64,000 nucleotides of DNA from Psychrobacter sp. WY6. Its GTDB lineage: Bacteria > Pseudomonadota > Gammaproteobacteria > Pseudomonadales > Moraxellaceae. The stretch spans positions 620,001 through 684,000 of the forward strand of contig NZ_CP049902.1 of the NCBI RefSeq assembly GCF_018448495.1, written 5' to 3'. The notes under the pieces are model-generated. The model worked only from the letters and a program-made list of their open reading frames with translations. It made no database searches and was not told the origin of the DNA. This document shows positions 1 to 14,846 of this stretch, piece after piece (position 1 is the stretch's first letter; the number at the start of each line of letters is the position of its first letter). Both the position numbers and the translations under genes were made by a program.

Positions 1-935
<935 letters not shown>

Positions 936-1118
936 AATCTTGCTATGAAGCTCTTTAAAGAAGCTTCTAAACTTGGCTCATCTAATCTGGCAAAATCGCT
1001 AAAAATTATGTTCGTAATGAATTAACTTTGAGTTTTCTGCTGTCTTAAATGATAATTTTTATAGTTAGAATGAACTCCGAAAAGGAGTTAAAATTTTTAG
1101 TTAACTTAGCATCTGAAT

Positions 1119-1150
1119 CAGCAAAAATCCACACAAGTTGTTCTTTAGTT
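1119..1150 (-). other. pre-16S processing stem, 5' arm (partial operon)
   Basis: On the minus strand this leader segment would pair with the sequence just downstream of the 16S 3' end, forming the long RNase III stem that brackets pre-16S rRNA. The same arm occurs in the complete operon at 7098-7129, where its partner at 5326-5357 is visible. The partner for this copy lies outside the window. Confidence 0.7.
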
Positions 1151-1369
1151 ATGCTTTTAAATAGTGCTCAATCACTGTCGTCCAGTAACTGATATAGGGT
1201 ATCTCTCTGTTTAGTCTCAATCCCTTACGGGTTAAGCTATCTAGCGAGCCGACTATCTTATCATAATGATTTGATTTGTCAAGCTTTTTTATGTTTTGTT
1301 TCTTCAAGTGAATTGGGTTATTTATATGTATCTTACATATAAGCTTCCAGCTCGTCTTGATGAGGGCGT

Positions 1370-1397
1370 ATTATAGACGCTTTAATCTCTGTGTCAA
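1370..1397 (-). promoter_or_regulatory. rRNA operon P1-type promoter (partial operon)
   Basis: Reading leftward there is a perfect -35 TTGACA (1397-1392), a 16-base spacer and a perfect -10 TATAAT (1375-1370). The sequence after the -10 is ACGCCC, a GC-rich discriminator typical of stringently controlled stable-RNA promoters. The promoter lies about 435 bases before the 16S 5' end and between the 5S of the upstream operon and this 16S, so the second operon has its own promoter. Confidence 0.85.
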
Positions 1398-1584
1398 GAA
1401 GTAATTTTTATTTAGTTTGAAGTAAATGTCTCATCACTCATTCTAAACAGCCTTCCTCTCCGACTGGGTGGCAGTATAGGGGTTTTGACGCCGGGTCAAG
1501 GTAAATCATTGCTTTTTGATGATTATTTTACTGAATGGGATTAGATGCTGTTGATCAAATAATTACTACCAAACCGCACACGAA

Positions 1585-1619
1585 ACAAAACCCCCTTACA
1601 CTTTCGCGTAAGGGGGTTT
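1585..1619 (-). terminator. rRNA operon terminator
   Basis: Just after the 5S gene on the minus strand: stem AACCCCCTTAC / GTAAGGGGGTT, a short loop, then a T-rich run (TTTTGTTT). This is a classic intrinsic terminator ending the complete rRNA operon. Confidence 0.9.
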
Positions 1620-1636
1620 AGCTTTTAGAATAGAGA

Positions 1637-1750
1637 GCTGACGATGACCTACTCTCACATGGGCGAACCCACACTACCATTGGCGCAATGATGTTTCACT
1701 TCTGAGTTCGGGAAGGGATCAGGTGGTGCCATCATGCTATTGTCGTCAGC
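1637..1750 (-). rRNA. rrf: 5S ribosomal RNA
   Basis: Minus-strand 5S rRNA. The ends GCTGACGAC / GTCATCGTCAGC pair to form helix I, and the core includes the conserved CCGAACTCAGAAGTGAAAC segment. About 114 nt, located about 190 bases downstream of the 23S 3' end and followed directly by an intrinsic terminator. Confidence 0.95.
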
Positions 1751-1831
1751 AAAGGGGGTTAGATATGAGTCTGTTATTTTTATTGTTTGACTATAAGTGT
1801 TTAGTTTATGGTCGATCAACTTGTAACCTAA

Positions 1832-1857
1832 CTGAATCAAGGTTAAAGGTGATATCG
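1832..1857 (-). other. pre-23S processing stem, 3' arm
   Basis: CTGAATCAAG and GGTGATATCG on the plus strand are matched in reverse complement by the sequence at 4854-4885 upstream of the 23S 5' end. The two arms bracket the 23S gene and would form its RNase III processing stem in the precursor. Confidence 0.65.
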
Positions 1858-1940
1858 AAATATTCTCTCGTTTCTATAAGCTTTCGCTTATACAAGATAG
1901 ATTAATTAGAGCTTTCATACAAACCACTTGGGTGTTGTAT

Positions 1941-4797
<2,857 letters not shown>

Positions 4798-4853
4798 ATA
4801 CAACCCCAAGTAGTCTTTCGACTGCTAAGTGTTATAAAGTCTAATTATGATAA

Positions 4854-4885
4854 CGATATCACCTATGTTTATACGCTTGATTCAG
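4854..4885 (-). other. pre-23S processing stem, 5' arm
   Basis: Complementary to 1832-1857, with a small internal bulge. Lies in the tRNA-Ala/23S spacer just before the 23S 5' end. Confidence 0.65.
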
Positions 4886-4899
4886 TTCTCTTTACTTTT

Positions 4900-4989
4900 T
4901 TAATCACTCACCCCTGGGATAACAACTGATGTCGTTAAGAGGTGAGTGATTAAGGTTAGGAAGTGCGCGTGAACACGCTCTTCCTAACC
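4900..4989 (-). other. two consecutive hairpins in the tRNA-Ala/23S spacer
   Basis: First hairpin: TTAATCACTCACC (4900-4912) with GGTGAGTGATTAA (4941-4953), a perfect 13-bp stem. Second, immediately adjacent: GGTTAGGAAG (4954-4963) with CTTCCTAACC (4980-4989), a perfect 10-bp stem. Neither is followed by a T run in the direction of transcription, so processing or antitermination structures are more likely than terminators. Confidence 0.6.
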
Positions 4990-5138
4990 CAGACTCATAT
5001 CTATGTTTTTAAATAGTCTATGCTCTCGTCGAGTCACAGATTCTGTATAAAACAGAAAGAAGTAATCGTGTCTTTATTCAAAGATAAATCACTTGTTTCT
5101 ATTTATACTATTAGCACTTAAAGCTTATTCGTCTATAG

Positions 5139-5214
5139 TGGTGGAGCCAAACGGAGTCGAACCGTTGACCTCCTGCGTGCAAGGCAGGCGCTCTACCAAC
5201 TGAGCTATGGCCCC
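5139..5214 (-). tRNA. tRNA-Ala (TGC)
   Basis: 76-nt minus-strand cloverleaf starting GGGGCCATAGCTCAG and ending in an encoded CCA. The anticodon loop CTTGCAC gives anticodon TGC. It lies between tRNA-Ile and 23S, the usual gammaproteobacterial rRNA spacer arrangement. Confidence 0.96.
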
Positions 5215-5222
5215 ATATAAAA

Positions 5223-5298
5223 TGGGGGTCTAAGTGGACTTGAACCACTGACCCCCGCGTTATCAACACGGTGCTCTAACCAGCTGAGCTACAGACCC
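5223..5298 (-). tRNA. tRNA-Ile (GAT)
   Basis: Minus-strand tRNA starting GGGTCTGTAGCTCAGC with anticodon loop TTGATAA (GAT). It sits 8 bases upstream (in transcription) of tRNA-Ala. The acceptor 3' strand TAGACCC is followed directly by CCA with no discriminator base, so one base appears to be missing. Given the many indels in this window this is probably a sequence error. Confidence 0.95.
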
Positions 5299-5325
5299 AA
5301 TTACGCTTTTTAAAACGTAAGCTTA

Positions 5326-5357
5326 AACTAAAGAACAACTTGTGTGAATTCTTGCTG
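5326..5357 (-). other. pre-16S processing stem, 3' arm
   Basis: AACTAAAGAACAACTTGTGTG on the plus strand is the reverse complement of the 16S leader segment at 7098-7129. With that segment it would form a stem of about 30 bp bracketing the 16S rRNA, the usual RNase III substrate. Confidence 0.75.
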
Positions 5358-5372
5358 ACCGAATGCCATCTA

Positions 5373-6911
<1,539 letters not shown>

Positions 6912-7097
6912 AATCTTGCTATGAAGCTCTTTAAAGAAGCTTCTAAACTTGGCTCATCTAATCTGGCAAAATCGCTAAAAATTATGTTCGTAATGAATTA
7001 ACTTTGAGTTTTTCTGCTGTCTTAAATGATAATTTTTATAGTTAGAATGAACTCCGAAAAGGAGTTAAAACCAACTTTATTTTTTAGCATTCTGAAT

Positions 7098-7129
7098 CAG
7101 CAAAAATCCACACAAGTTGTTCTTTAGTT
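7098..7129 (-). other. pre-16S processing stem, 5' arm
   Basis: Leader segment complementary to 5326-5357. It is identical in the second operon at 1119-1150. Expected RNase III substrate. Confidence 0.75.
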
Positions 7130-7350
7130 ATGCTTTTAAATAGTGCTCAATCACTGTCGTCCAGTAACTGATATATAGGGTATCTCTCTTGCTGTTTAGT
7201 CTCAATCCCTTACGGGTTAAGCTATCTAGCGAGCCGACTATCTTATCATAATGATTTGATTTGTCAAGCTTTTTTATGTTTTGTCTTAGCTTGGTAATCT
7301 AAGTAATAAGTTGGTTAACTTACTGCTTAGCTTCCTTTGCTGTGGGGCGT

Positions 7351-7378
7351 ATTATATAGATTCTGACAGGGGTGTCAA
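7351..7378 (-). promoter_or_regulatory. rRNA operon P1-type promoter (complete operon)
   Basis: Leftward -35 TTGACA (7378-7373), 16-base spacer, -10 TATAAT (7356-7351), followed by the GC-rich discriminator ACGCCCC. It has the same layout as the promoter at 1370-1397 although the flanking sequence differs. About 440 bases upstream of the 16S 5' end. Confidence 0.88.
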
Positions 7379-7942
7379 CCGCTTTATCAGAGGTTTTTGG
7401 GTTTATTTGATGGACTTTTAATAATACATAGTTTTCAATGGGTTAAGATTGACATTCATTTAATTCTTTTAAATTAGACGGTAAATAATGACTCAGCTTT
7501 AAACAGTATCTATCGATTCATTAATTGTCATCTATAGAGTTGCCATTAAGAACTTACTTTAAGCTAAAAACTTTGAAGCTCTATACTGACTTTTTGACAT
7601 ATTTATCTGCTTATTGATAATTGCCTTCGCTGTGTCCTTTAACTATGATGTTACACTTCTTGATATTCGCATAGATAGCATCTAATATAGAGGCCGACCT
7701 AATCCCTTACTATCTAGTGTTGATACACAGTTTTGATAATAGCTGACTTTATATATTGCTTAATGGCTTTCTTTTAGCCTTGATTGTTCAAACGGTTTGA
7801 TTGTTTGAAATTTTGCCTTTAAGTGATATCTATCTCTTATAACATATCATAGCAGTTGGATAAATTAATTGACGCAGTCTTGCGGTTATATGATTGATGG
7901 TTGCAATCATCACTGCCAACGGACGCAAAAGGTGAATAGATT
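7379..7942. other. gene-free divergent region between the rRNA operon and thrS
   Basis: About 560 AT-rich bases separating the leftward rRNA promoter from the rightward thrS. It must contain the thrS promoter and a long leader. A weak TTGACA is present near 7450, but no convincing -10, threonine-control hairpin or T-box could be defined by eye. Confidence 0.4.
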
Positions 7943-9878
7943 ATGGTAGCGATTACTTTACCCGATGGTAGCGTAAAAAACTTCGAAGGTAGCACCACCG
8001 GCCGTCATGGAAGTGGCACAAAGCATTGGTGCAGGATTGGCTAAGCAACGGTCGCCGGGCGTGTAGATGGTCATCTAGTTGATGCGCACGACCCTATGCT
8101 CATGATGCTAAGTTGAAATCGTGACACCAAAAGATGATGACGGTGTCGATATCATTCGCCATTCTGTCTCACCTATTAGTCATGCCGTTAAAGCAGTTAT
8201 ATCCTGATGTAAAAATGGTGATTGGTCCCGTTTATCGATGATGGTTTTTATTATGACATTTATAGCGAAACGCCGTTTACAACCAGAGCATATGGCAGCC
8301 TTGAAAAACGCATGATGGAGCGATTAAGCAAGATTATGACGTTTATCAAAAAAATAACGCCACGCGATGAAGTCATTAAAATCTTTGAAGAACGTGGTGA
8401 AGCTATAAGCTTAAGCTGATAACGATATGCCAGGCGAAGAAGCCTTTGGTCTCTATCATCATCAAGAGTATGTGGGTATGTGCCGTGGTCCGCACGTGCC
8501 AAACACCAGATTTTAAAAGTATTCAAACTGACCAAAATGTCTTGCATATTGGCGCGGTGATGCCAAGAACGAGCAACTGCAACGTATCTAGGTACAGCAT
8601 GGGCGGATAAGAAAGACCTAAAAGCCTATATTCAGCGTATCGAAGAAGCAGAAAAACGTGATCACCGTAAAATCGGTAAGGCACTGAACTTGTTTTCACA
8701 TGCAAGAGCAAGCACCAGGTATGGTGTTTTGGCATGCAAACGGTTGGACTATTTACCAAGTGCTTGAGCAATATATGCGTAAAGTACAAAACGATAATGG
8801 CTACGAAGAGATTAAAACACCGCAAATCGTAGATCGTAGTTTATGGGAGCGTTCTGGTCATTGGGGTAACTATGCGACTAACATGTTCACGACTGCCAGC
8901 GAAAATCGTGATTATGCGGTAAAACCAATGAACTGCCCGTGCCACGTGCAAGTCTTTAACCAAGGTCTAAAATCTTACCGTGACTTACCATTACGTATGG
9001 CAGAGTTTGGCTCATGCCATCGAAACGAGCCATCAGGTTCGCTACATGGTTTGATGCGTGTACGCGGTTTTACCCAAGATGATGCACATATCTTCTGTAC
9101 ACAGTCGCAAATCCAGCAAGAAGTCGCTGACTTTATTAAACTAACCCTTGCCGTCTATGAAGACTTTGGTTTTGACAATATCATTATGAAACTCTCGACT
9201 CGCCCTGAAAAACGGGTTGGTAGTGATGAGTCTTGGGATTTTGCAGAGAAAGCTTTGGCCGATGCATTAGATAGCTCAGGATTAGATTGGGCTTATCTGC
9301 CCGGTGAAGGTGCATTCTATGGTCCGAAGATTGAATTTAGTTTGAAAGATTCTTTAGGTCGCGTCTGGCAGTGCGGTACGATTCAGGTTGACCCAAACAT
9401 GCCTGAGCGCCTTGATGCCGAATTCGTCAATGAGCAAAACGAGCGCGAAGTACCTATTATGTTGCACCGTGCCATCTTAGGTTCATTCGAGCGCTTCATT
9501 GGTATTTTGATTGAAAACTATGCTGGTTGGATGCCCGTTTGGCTAGCGCGCAACACCGGGGTGGTGATGAATATCACTGATAAACAGGCAGATGCTTGTG
9601 AAAATGTGGTCAGCGAACTCAAAATTCAGGTTTGCGAGCTATTAGTGACTTGCGTAACGAAAATTGGATTTAAGATACGAGAGAAAACATTAGAACGCGT
9701 TCCCTATATGCTAGTATTAGGGGATAAAGAAGTCGAATCGGGCAGTGTCAATGTCCGTACTCGTGAAGGTGAAAACCTTGGCGTGATGAGTGTTCCAGAA
9801 TTTATTACATTAGTACAGACCGCTGTCAGCGACAAAGGCCGACAGACCCCAAAACAGATGAGGAGTAATACCTATTAA
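7943..9878 (+). CDS. thrS: threonine--tRNA ligase (apparent frameshifts)
   Basis: Charges tRNA-Thr with threonine in the cytoplasm. The N-terminus ([16 protein letters not shown]) is a TGS domain. An editing domain and the class II catalytic core follow, with WERSGHW, MNCPCH (zinc-binding Cys), [22 protein letters not shown] (read here in pieces) and the C-terminal anticodon-binding domain ending near [11 protein letters not shown]. The start is fixed by AAGGTG 9 bases before ATG. Total length equals about 645 codons, normal for ThrS. The reading frame breaks several times between about 8000 and 8700, including an extra GGCC after codon 19, and a compensating pair occurs near 9625-9660. From 8700 on, one open frame covers the core. 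Overlaps infC by 5 bases. Confidence 0.93.
9858..9876 (+). promoter_or_regulatory. infC ribosome-binding site with ATT start codon
   Basis: GATGAGGAG (9858-9866) is followed by the ATT codon at 9874-9876, about 8 bases from the AGGAG core. The ATT lies inside the thrS stop region (TATTAA) and opens the frame [14 protein letters not shown], which matches the IF3 N-terminus. An AUU start is the known basis of IF3 autoregulation in E. coli. Confidence 0.85.
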
Positions 9879-10394
9879 ACAGTCAAACCGTTTGAACATC
9901 AACGAAGATATCACAGCCAAAGAAGTCCGTCTCGTTAAAGAAGACGGCGAACAGATGGGCGTGGTCGATATCGAAACCGCGATGAAAGCGGCACGTGAGG
10001 ACAGTCTAGATTTGGTCGAATTGGTTCCTGAAGCCAAACCGCCAGTATGCAAATCATGGATTATAAGCATTTCCTCTATGATCAAAAGCAAAAAGCGAAA
10101 GAAGCTAAAAAGAACCAAAAGCAAACTCAGCTAAAAGAGATGAAGCTGCGTCCTAGTACTGAAGAAGCTGATTATCAGGTTAAACTGAAAAAAATCGTCA
10201 GCTTTTTGGAAGACCAAGACAAAGTTAAAATCAGTATTCGCTTTCGTGGCCGTGAAATGGCGCACCAAGAGATTGGTCGCAAGCAGCTAGATCGTATTAT
10301 CGAAGATACTGCTGAGATTGCTAACGTTGAGCAATATCCTAAGATGGAAGGTCGTCAGATGGGTATGCTGCTTGGGCCAACTAAGAAAAAGTAA
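9874..10394 (+). CDS. infC: translation initiation factor IF-3 (ATT start; one frameshift)
   Basis: IF3 binds the 30S subunit, prevents premature 50S joining and checks the start codon. The frame from ATT at 9874 gives the N-domain ([19 protein letters not shown] ... [14 protein letters not shown]). The C-domain follows in another frame ([19 protein letters not shown] ... [12 protein letters not shown] ... [16 protein letters not shown]). One A appears to be missing near 10050: AAAATCATG is expected and AAATCATG is present. Total length of about 173 residues is typical. The gene is coupled to thrS by a 5-base overlap and is followed by an intrinsic terminator. rpmI and rplT, often next in this operon, are not in the window. 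Confidence 0.95.
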
Positions 10395-10440
10395 TCTGTT
10401 TATTAGATGGCTGTTAGTCAATATAGATATGTATAACCTT

Positions 10441-10477
10441 AACCATCAATATACTGCGGGATATTGATGGTTTTTTA
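10441..10477 (+). terminator. intrinsic terminator after infC
   Basis: AACCATCAATAT / ATATTGATGGTT form a perfect 12-bp stem with an 8-base loop, followed by TTTTTT. It ends the thrS-infC transcript. Confidence 0.9.
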
Positions 10478-10715
10478 TTGTGTGCATAGATACATATCTC
10501 TTTTAAATATGTTTAGTCAGATATAATTGGCTGACTCTATTTTACAAAACCTACCTTCTCAACCATTTGATTACGCGGTAATCTAAAGGTCTGTTTTATA
10601 TTTGCTAATCAGCATTTATTAAAAATTTCTAGTAAGTGTATAAAAATAACGTATATCACGACCATCAGAGTCGTTGACAAAAACACTACTTTTATCCAAT
10701 ATTGAAGGAAATTTC

Positions 10716-11958
10716 ATGCAAGAATTGACCCCACCAGAAAACGCAACGACGCCAAGTATTTCTCTAACCGCGCCTGAACCTGTTAGAGAAATACAAAAAA
10801 GCGAAGCAGATCAGATGGTCAAATTGGATGACAGCCAAATCCCAGAACTTGATGCCAAGGTCGATGCCTTTGTTGATCATGTGATTAATAATTCTGTGCA
10901 CAGTGCTGAGTTTCAGCAAAATGTGCAATCGATTCATAATCTCGGCACCAAAGAGATTCGTGAATCAGCCCAAGTGTCTAATCGTATGCTTGATTTACCC
11001 GCCAAAAGCCTCAATGACAGCTTGTTTGATAATTCCCCTATCGCCAAGTCATTGACTGAGTTGCGCGGCATCGTCGAAGATTTAGATCCCAGTAAAAAGA
11101 GCTGACCAGCTCGCGTAAGTTATTCGGTCTCATCCCATTTGGCAATAAAGTACAGGATTACTTCCGTCAATATGAATCGGCACAATCACATATCAACGCC
11201 GTAGTAACCAGTCTATATAATGGTAAGGATGAGCTGCTCAAAGACAATGCGATGATTGAGCAAGAAAAAGTCAATATGTGGGAGCTGATGCAATCCATAC
11301 GCCAATACGTTTATGTCGGCAAAAAGATTGATGAGCAGTTAGAACAGAAGGTTTATGCGATAGAAGCGACCGATCCCGAAAAAGCACGCATTATTAAAGA
11401 AGAGATGTTGTTTTATGTGCGTCAAAAAACACCGACTTTTTAACTCAGTTAGCCGTGAACGTGCAAGGCTATTTAGCGCTCGATACCATTCGCCGCAATA
11501 ACTTAGAATTGATAAAAGGCGTTGATCGAGCCACCACAACCACCGTATCTGCACTACGTACAGCGGTCGTGGTTGCACAAGCGATGACCAATCAAAAACT
11601 GGTGCTTGATCAAATTACTGCTTTAAATAAAACCACCAGTAGCTTAATTGAATCGACCTCAGCGATGCTAAAACGTCAGTCAGGTGAAATCCATGAGCAT
11701 GCGACCAGTAGCAGCATTGAGCTTGATAAATTGCAAAACGCTTTCAATAACGTCTATGATACGATGGATATGATTAGCAATTATAAAATTGAAGCGCTAG
11801 AGAACATGAAACAGACGGTCAATACTTTGACTACTGAAGTTGATAAGGCTCAGAAATACTTGGATAAGTCTAATCAAACAACAGTATTAGAAGTGTCGAA
11901 AGAGATAGACAGTAAAAAGATAACCAATAGATCAAGTACAGTCGATATCGACATTTGA
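10716..11958 (+). CDS. TelA-like toxic anion resistance family protein (frameshifts)
   Basis: Matches the TelA / tellurite-resistance coiled-coil family: a helical, charged protein of about 400 residues. Recognisable parts are SKKELTSSRKLFGLIPFGNKV-like sequence across the first break, ESAQSHINAVVTSLYNGKDELLKDNAMIEQEK, and LDTIRRNNLELIKGVDRATTTTVSALRTAV. The start at 10716 has GAAGGA 7 bases upstream. The frame breaks near 11100 and 11440, but the protein continues directly in the next frame each time. The role in tellurite or toxic-anion resistance is inherited from family naming; the biochemical function is not well established. It stands alone with no ter genes around it. Confidence 0.82.
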
Positions 11959-12099
11959 TTTGTTTTAATAGTTGTTGCCTATTAAAGGTGGCCACTTCCT
12001 GCTACCAAATACACTTAAGACAATTGACGCAAGATATTGCAACGTCGTTCGTGTTAAGATAGCCATTATTAATAATTTTAAAAATAGATACGGTAATTT

Positions 12100-14376
12100 A
12101 TGAGTTGGAACGATCCAAACGCCTCAAGTGAGGCAAAAAGATATGACAATCCTATCCCTAGTCGCGAACTGATACTCAGTACGATTAATGAGCATGGTGA
12201 AGTCACGCATCAACAATTGGCAAAAGCCTTTAATATTGATGACCCAGACCAGTTTGACGCTTTAGGCAATCGCCTAAAAGCGATGGCACGTGATGGACAA
12301 GTAAACCGCGACGGTCGTCCTTATCGCTATCGCACGGTGACCAAGCAATGTCGTCAGAGGTACAGTGTCTGCACATCCTAAAGGCTTTGGCTTTGTATTA
12401 TTAAGCGATATGCCAGATTTGTTTTTACATGAAAAGCAAATGCGCTGGGTTTTCAACGGTGACACTGTAGATGCAGTCGGTACATCGACAGACAATCGCG
12501 GGCGCACAGAAGGACGTATCGTCGATGTCGTTGAACGTCGTCAAAATAACTTCATTGGTACATTAGCGCGTGATGAAGACGGCTACTGTGTCGAGCTTGG
12601 TAGTCCAAATAATCACCAGCCGATTACCGTTACTGAAGAAAATGTACAAGCGATGAATGCCAAGCAAGGCTCTCCTGTTAAGGTTGATGTTATTGATTGG
12701 CCAAATCAGCATGAATTTGCGACGGGTAAAATCACTGAAGTACTGTCTGATGACAATGATCGCGAACTGATTATTGAGACCACCTTACTTAATTATGATA
12801 TCCCATCAGATTTAGCGAAGCAGCACTGAAGCAAGCCAACGATTATCAAGAGCCGACTGAAAAAGATTTAAAAGGTCGTACAGATTTGCGTGATTTGCCG
12901 CTGGTGACTATCGATGGTGAAGATGCACGTGATTTTGATGATGCCGTATTTGCTGAAAAACGCTCTGGTGGCAACTATCGTGTCTTAGTTGCGATTGCTG
13001 ATGTCAGTTATTACGTTACACCAAACTCGCCACTTGATAAAGATGCCTACGAGCGCGGTACGTCCGTATATTTCCCGCATCGTGTGATTCCAATGTTGCC
13101 TGAAGTGCTCTCTAATGGTCTGTGCTCACTGAATCCTGACCGTGACCGTCTTTGTATGGTCGCCGATATCAAAATATCGCGGGCAGGCAAAGTGACTGGT
13201 TATGAGTTCTATCCTGTGTCATCAAGCACGTTTAACGTATAATCAAGTGAACGCTTATCTTGAGAATCCAGAAGATAAGAGCGTACCTCACTCACTCACG
13301 GGTAATAAAGACGTCAAAAAATCTGTCGATACCTTACATCAATTGTATGAGCTGCTGCTTAAAAAGCGTGAAGAGCGCCATGCAATGGAGTTTGAAACAG
13401 TTGAGACCTACATTAAGTTCAATGAGAAAGGTGGTATCGAAGCAATCCTACCGCGTACTCGCGGTGATGCTCAAAAACTCATTGAAGAATGTATGCTGCT
13501 GGCCAATACTTGTGCAGCGAACTTTGCACTCAAGCATGAGCTTCCTGTCTTATATCGTAACCATGACAAACCTGATGGCGAAAAATCAATGCGTATTCAC
13601 GAATACGCAAAGAACTTTGGTTTAAGCTTCCCAGAAGAAAATCCAACGCAAGCCGATTATCAGCGCATTATTGAAGCCACCAAAGACAGACCCGATGCGA
13701 TTAGTATCCACAGCATGCTGTTGCGCTCAATGATGCAAGCAAACTATGCGCCTGACAATATCGGTCACTTTGGGCTAGCTTATGACGAATATAGCCACTT
13801 CACCTCGCCGATTCGTCGTTACCCTGATTTGATGCTGCATCGTGCCATCAAAGCAAAAGTGACCAATACTCAGCAGCCAGTGATGGACTTTTTCTTGAAG
13901 CGGCTGGCACGCAAACCTCAGATACCGAGCGCCGTGCCGAAAAAGCCTCACGCTATGTAGAGTCTTGGCTCAAGTGTCACTATATGAAAGATCATGTTGG
14001 TGAAGAGTTCGAAGGTGTGGTCACTACAGTCACAAGCTTCGGTTTATTGTTACCTTGACTGACTATATATTGATGGTTTGGTTCACATCTCTAATGTCGG
14101 TGATGACTTCTTTGTTTACGATGAGCAGCAACAACAGCTGATCGGTAAAGATAAAGGGACATTATTCGGATGGGTGATCCGCGTTAAAGTGAAAGTTGCT
14201 GGTGTCAATATGGATGCTACAAATTGACTTTGATTTAAAAGCCAAATTGCAATCTAGTGAATGAATCAAACGAAGCGGCGCCTTCTAAGAAAGCCACCGA
14301 TAAGAAAAGTACTGATAGAAGAAGCCCCGCTAAAAAGACTGGCAGCCGTAGTAAAGGCGCAAGTAAGAAAAGCTAG
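12100..14376 (+). CDS. rnr: ribonuclease R (multiple frameshifts)
   Basis: 3'-5' exoribonuclease of the RNB family that degrades structured RNA. Visible in order: an N-terminal winged-helix region ([21 protein letters not shown]), cold-shock domains ([21 protein letters not shown]), the RNB core with [14 protein letters not shown] (catalytic Asp cluster), [39 protein letters not shown] and [16 protein letters not shown], an S1 domain ([17 protein letters not shown]), and a Lys/Ser-rich tail. The frame breaks near 12345, 12830, 13215, 13900 and 14060-14230, always with continuous protein in the next frame. Ends at TAG 14374-14376, just before a strong terminator. Confidence 0.93.
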
Positions 14377-14398
14377 TGTTAGTAAACACTTTAAATAA

Positions 14399-14430
14399 TA
14401 AAAAGGCCAACGTCATCGTTGGCCTTTTTG
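14399..14430. terminator. bidirectional intrinsic terminator
   Basis: AAAAAGGCCAACG / CGTTGGCCTTTTT with a 4-base loop. It can serve rnr from the left and the leftward small gene from the right. Confidence 0.92.
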
Positions 14431-14485
14431 TGCGTGGTATTTTATAACAACTATTTAAATCATTATTGCGCATTACTCATCGGTT

Positions 14486-14764
14486 CTAGACGTTCCTTGT
14501 CTGCTTCCTGCGTGATCTATTTTTCGCGGTAGCATTATCGAGAATGGCTTTAGGCTGTTTGCCAAGTGGCTGGCTCGCGACATCTACCGAGCCACTTTCT
14601 ACATCATCAGTATTTGGTAACACTGTATCGGGAGATTGCTCAGATCCTGCATCACTTATGACTACTTCTCTATCTTTCTCACGTTGATTGCCATTAATGA
14701 GGTTAAAACCTAGTAACGCAACCATGCCCACTAGGGCGAATATAATCAAGTGTTTCATTTGCAT
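14486..14764 (-). CDS. small hypothetical membrane-anchored protein
   Basis: 92 residues on the minus strand. The N-terminus MQMKHLIIFALVGMVALLGFNLING is a single hydrophobic helix (membrane anchor or uncleaved signal). The rest is polar, acidic then basic. No family is recognised. It lies between the terminator and the mscS-like gene with an 82-base gap, so it may be co-transcribed with mscS. The extreme C-terminus could be affected by an indel. Confidence 0.5.
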   Translation of the reverse strand: MQMKHLIIFALVGMVALLGFNLINGNQREKDREVVISDAGSEQSPDTVLPNTDDVESGSVDVASQPLGKQPKAILDNATAKNRSRRKQTRNV

Positions 14765-14846
14765 AAAAAATGTCTCGTATTTGAATGATAATCAGATATA
14801 CGTTTCGTTGCATTTTTATGCCTAGTTTTTGGCAGGTTTTTGCAAA

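Noticed and set aside
7943-14376. Programmed frameshifting or true pseudogenes in thrS, infC and rnr
   Set aside because: Breaks are numerous, of mixed sign, without slippery-site and pseudoknot structure, and hit essential genes. Sequence errors explain them better.
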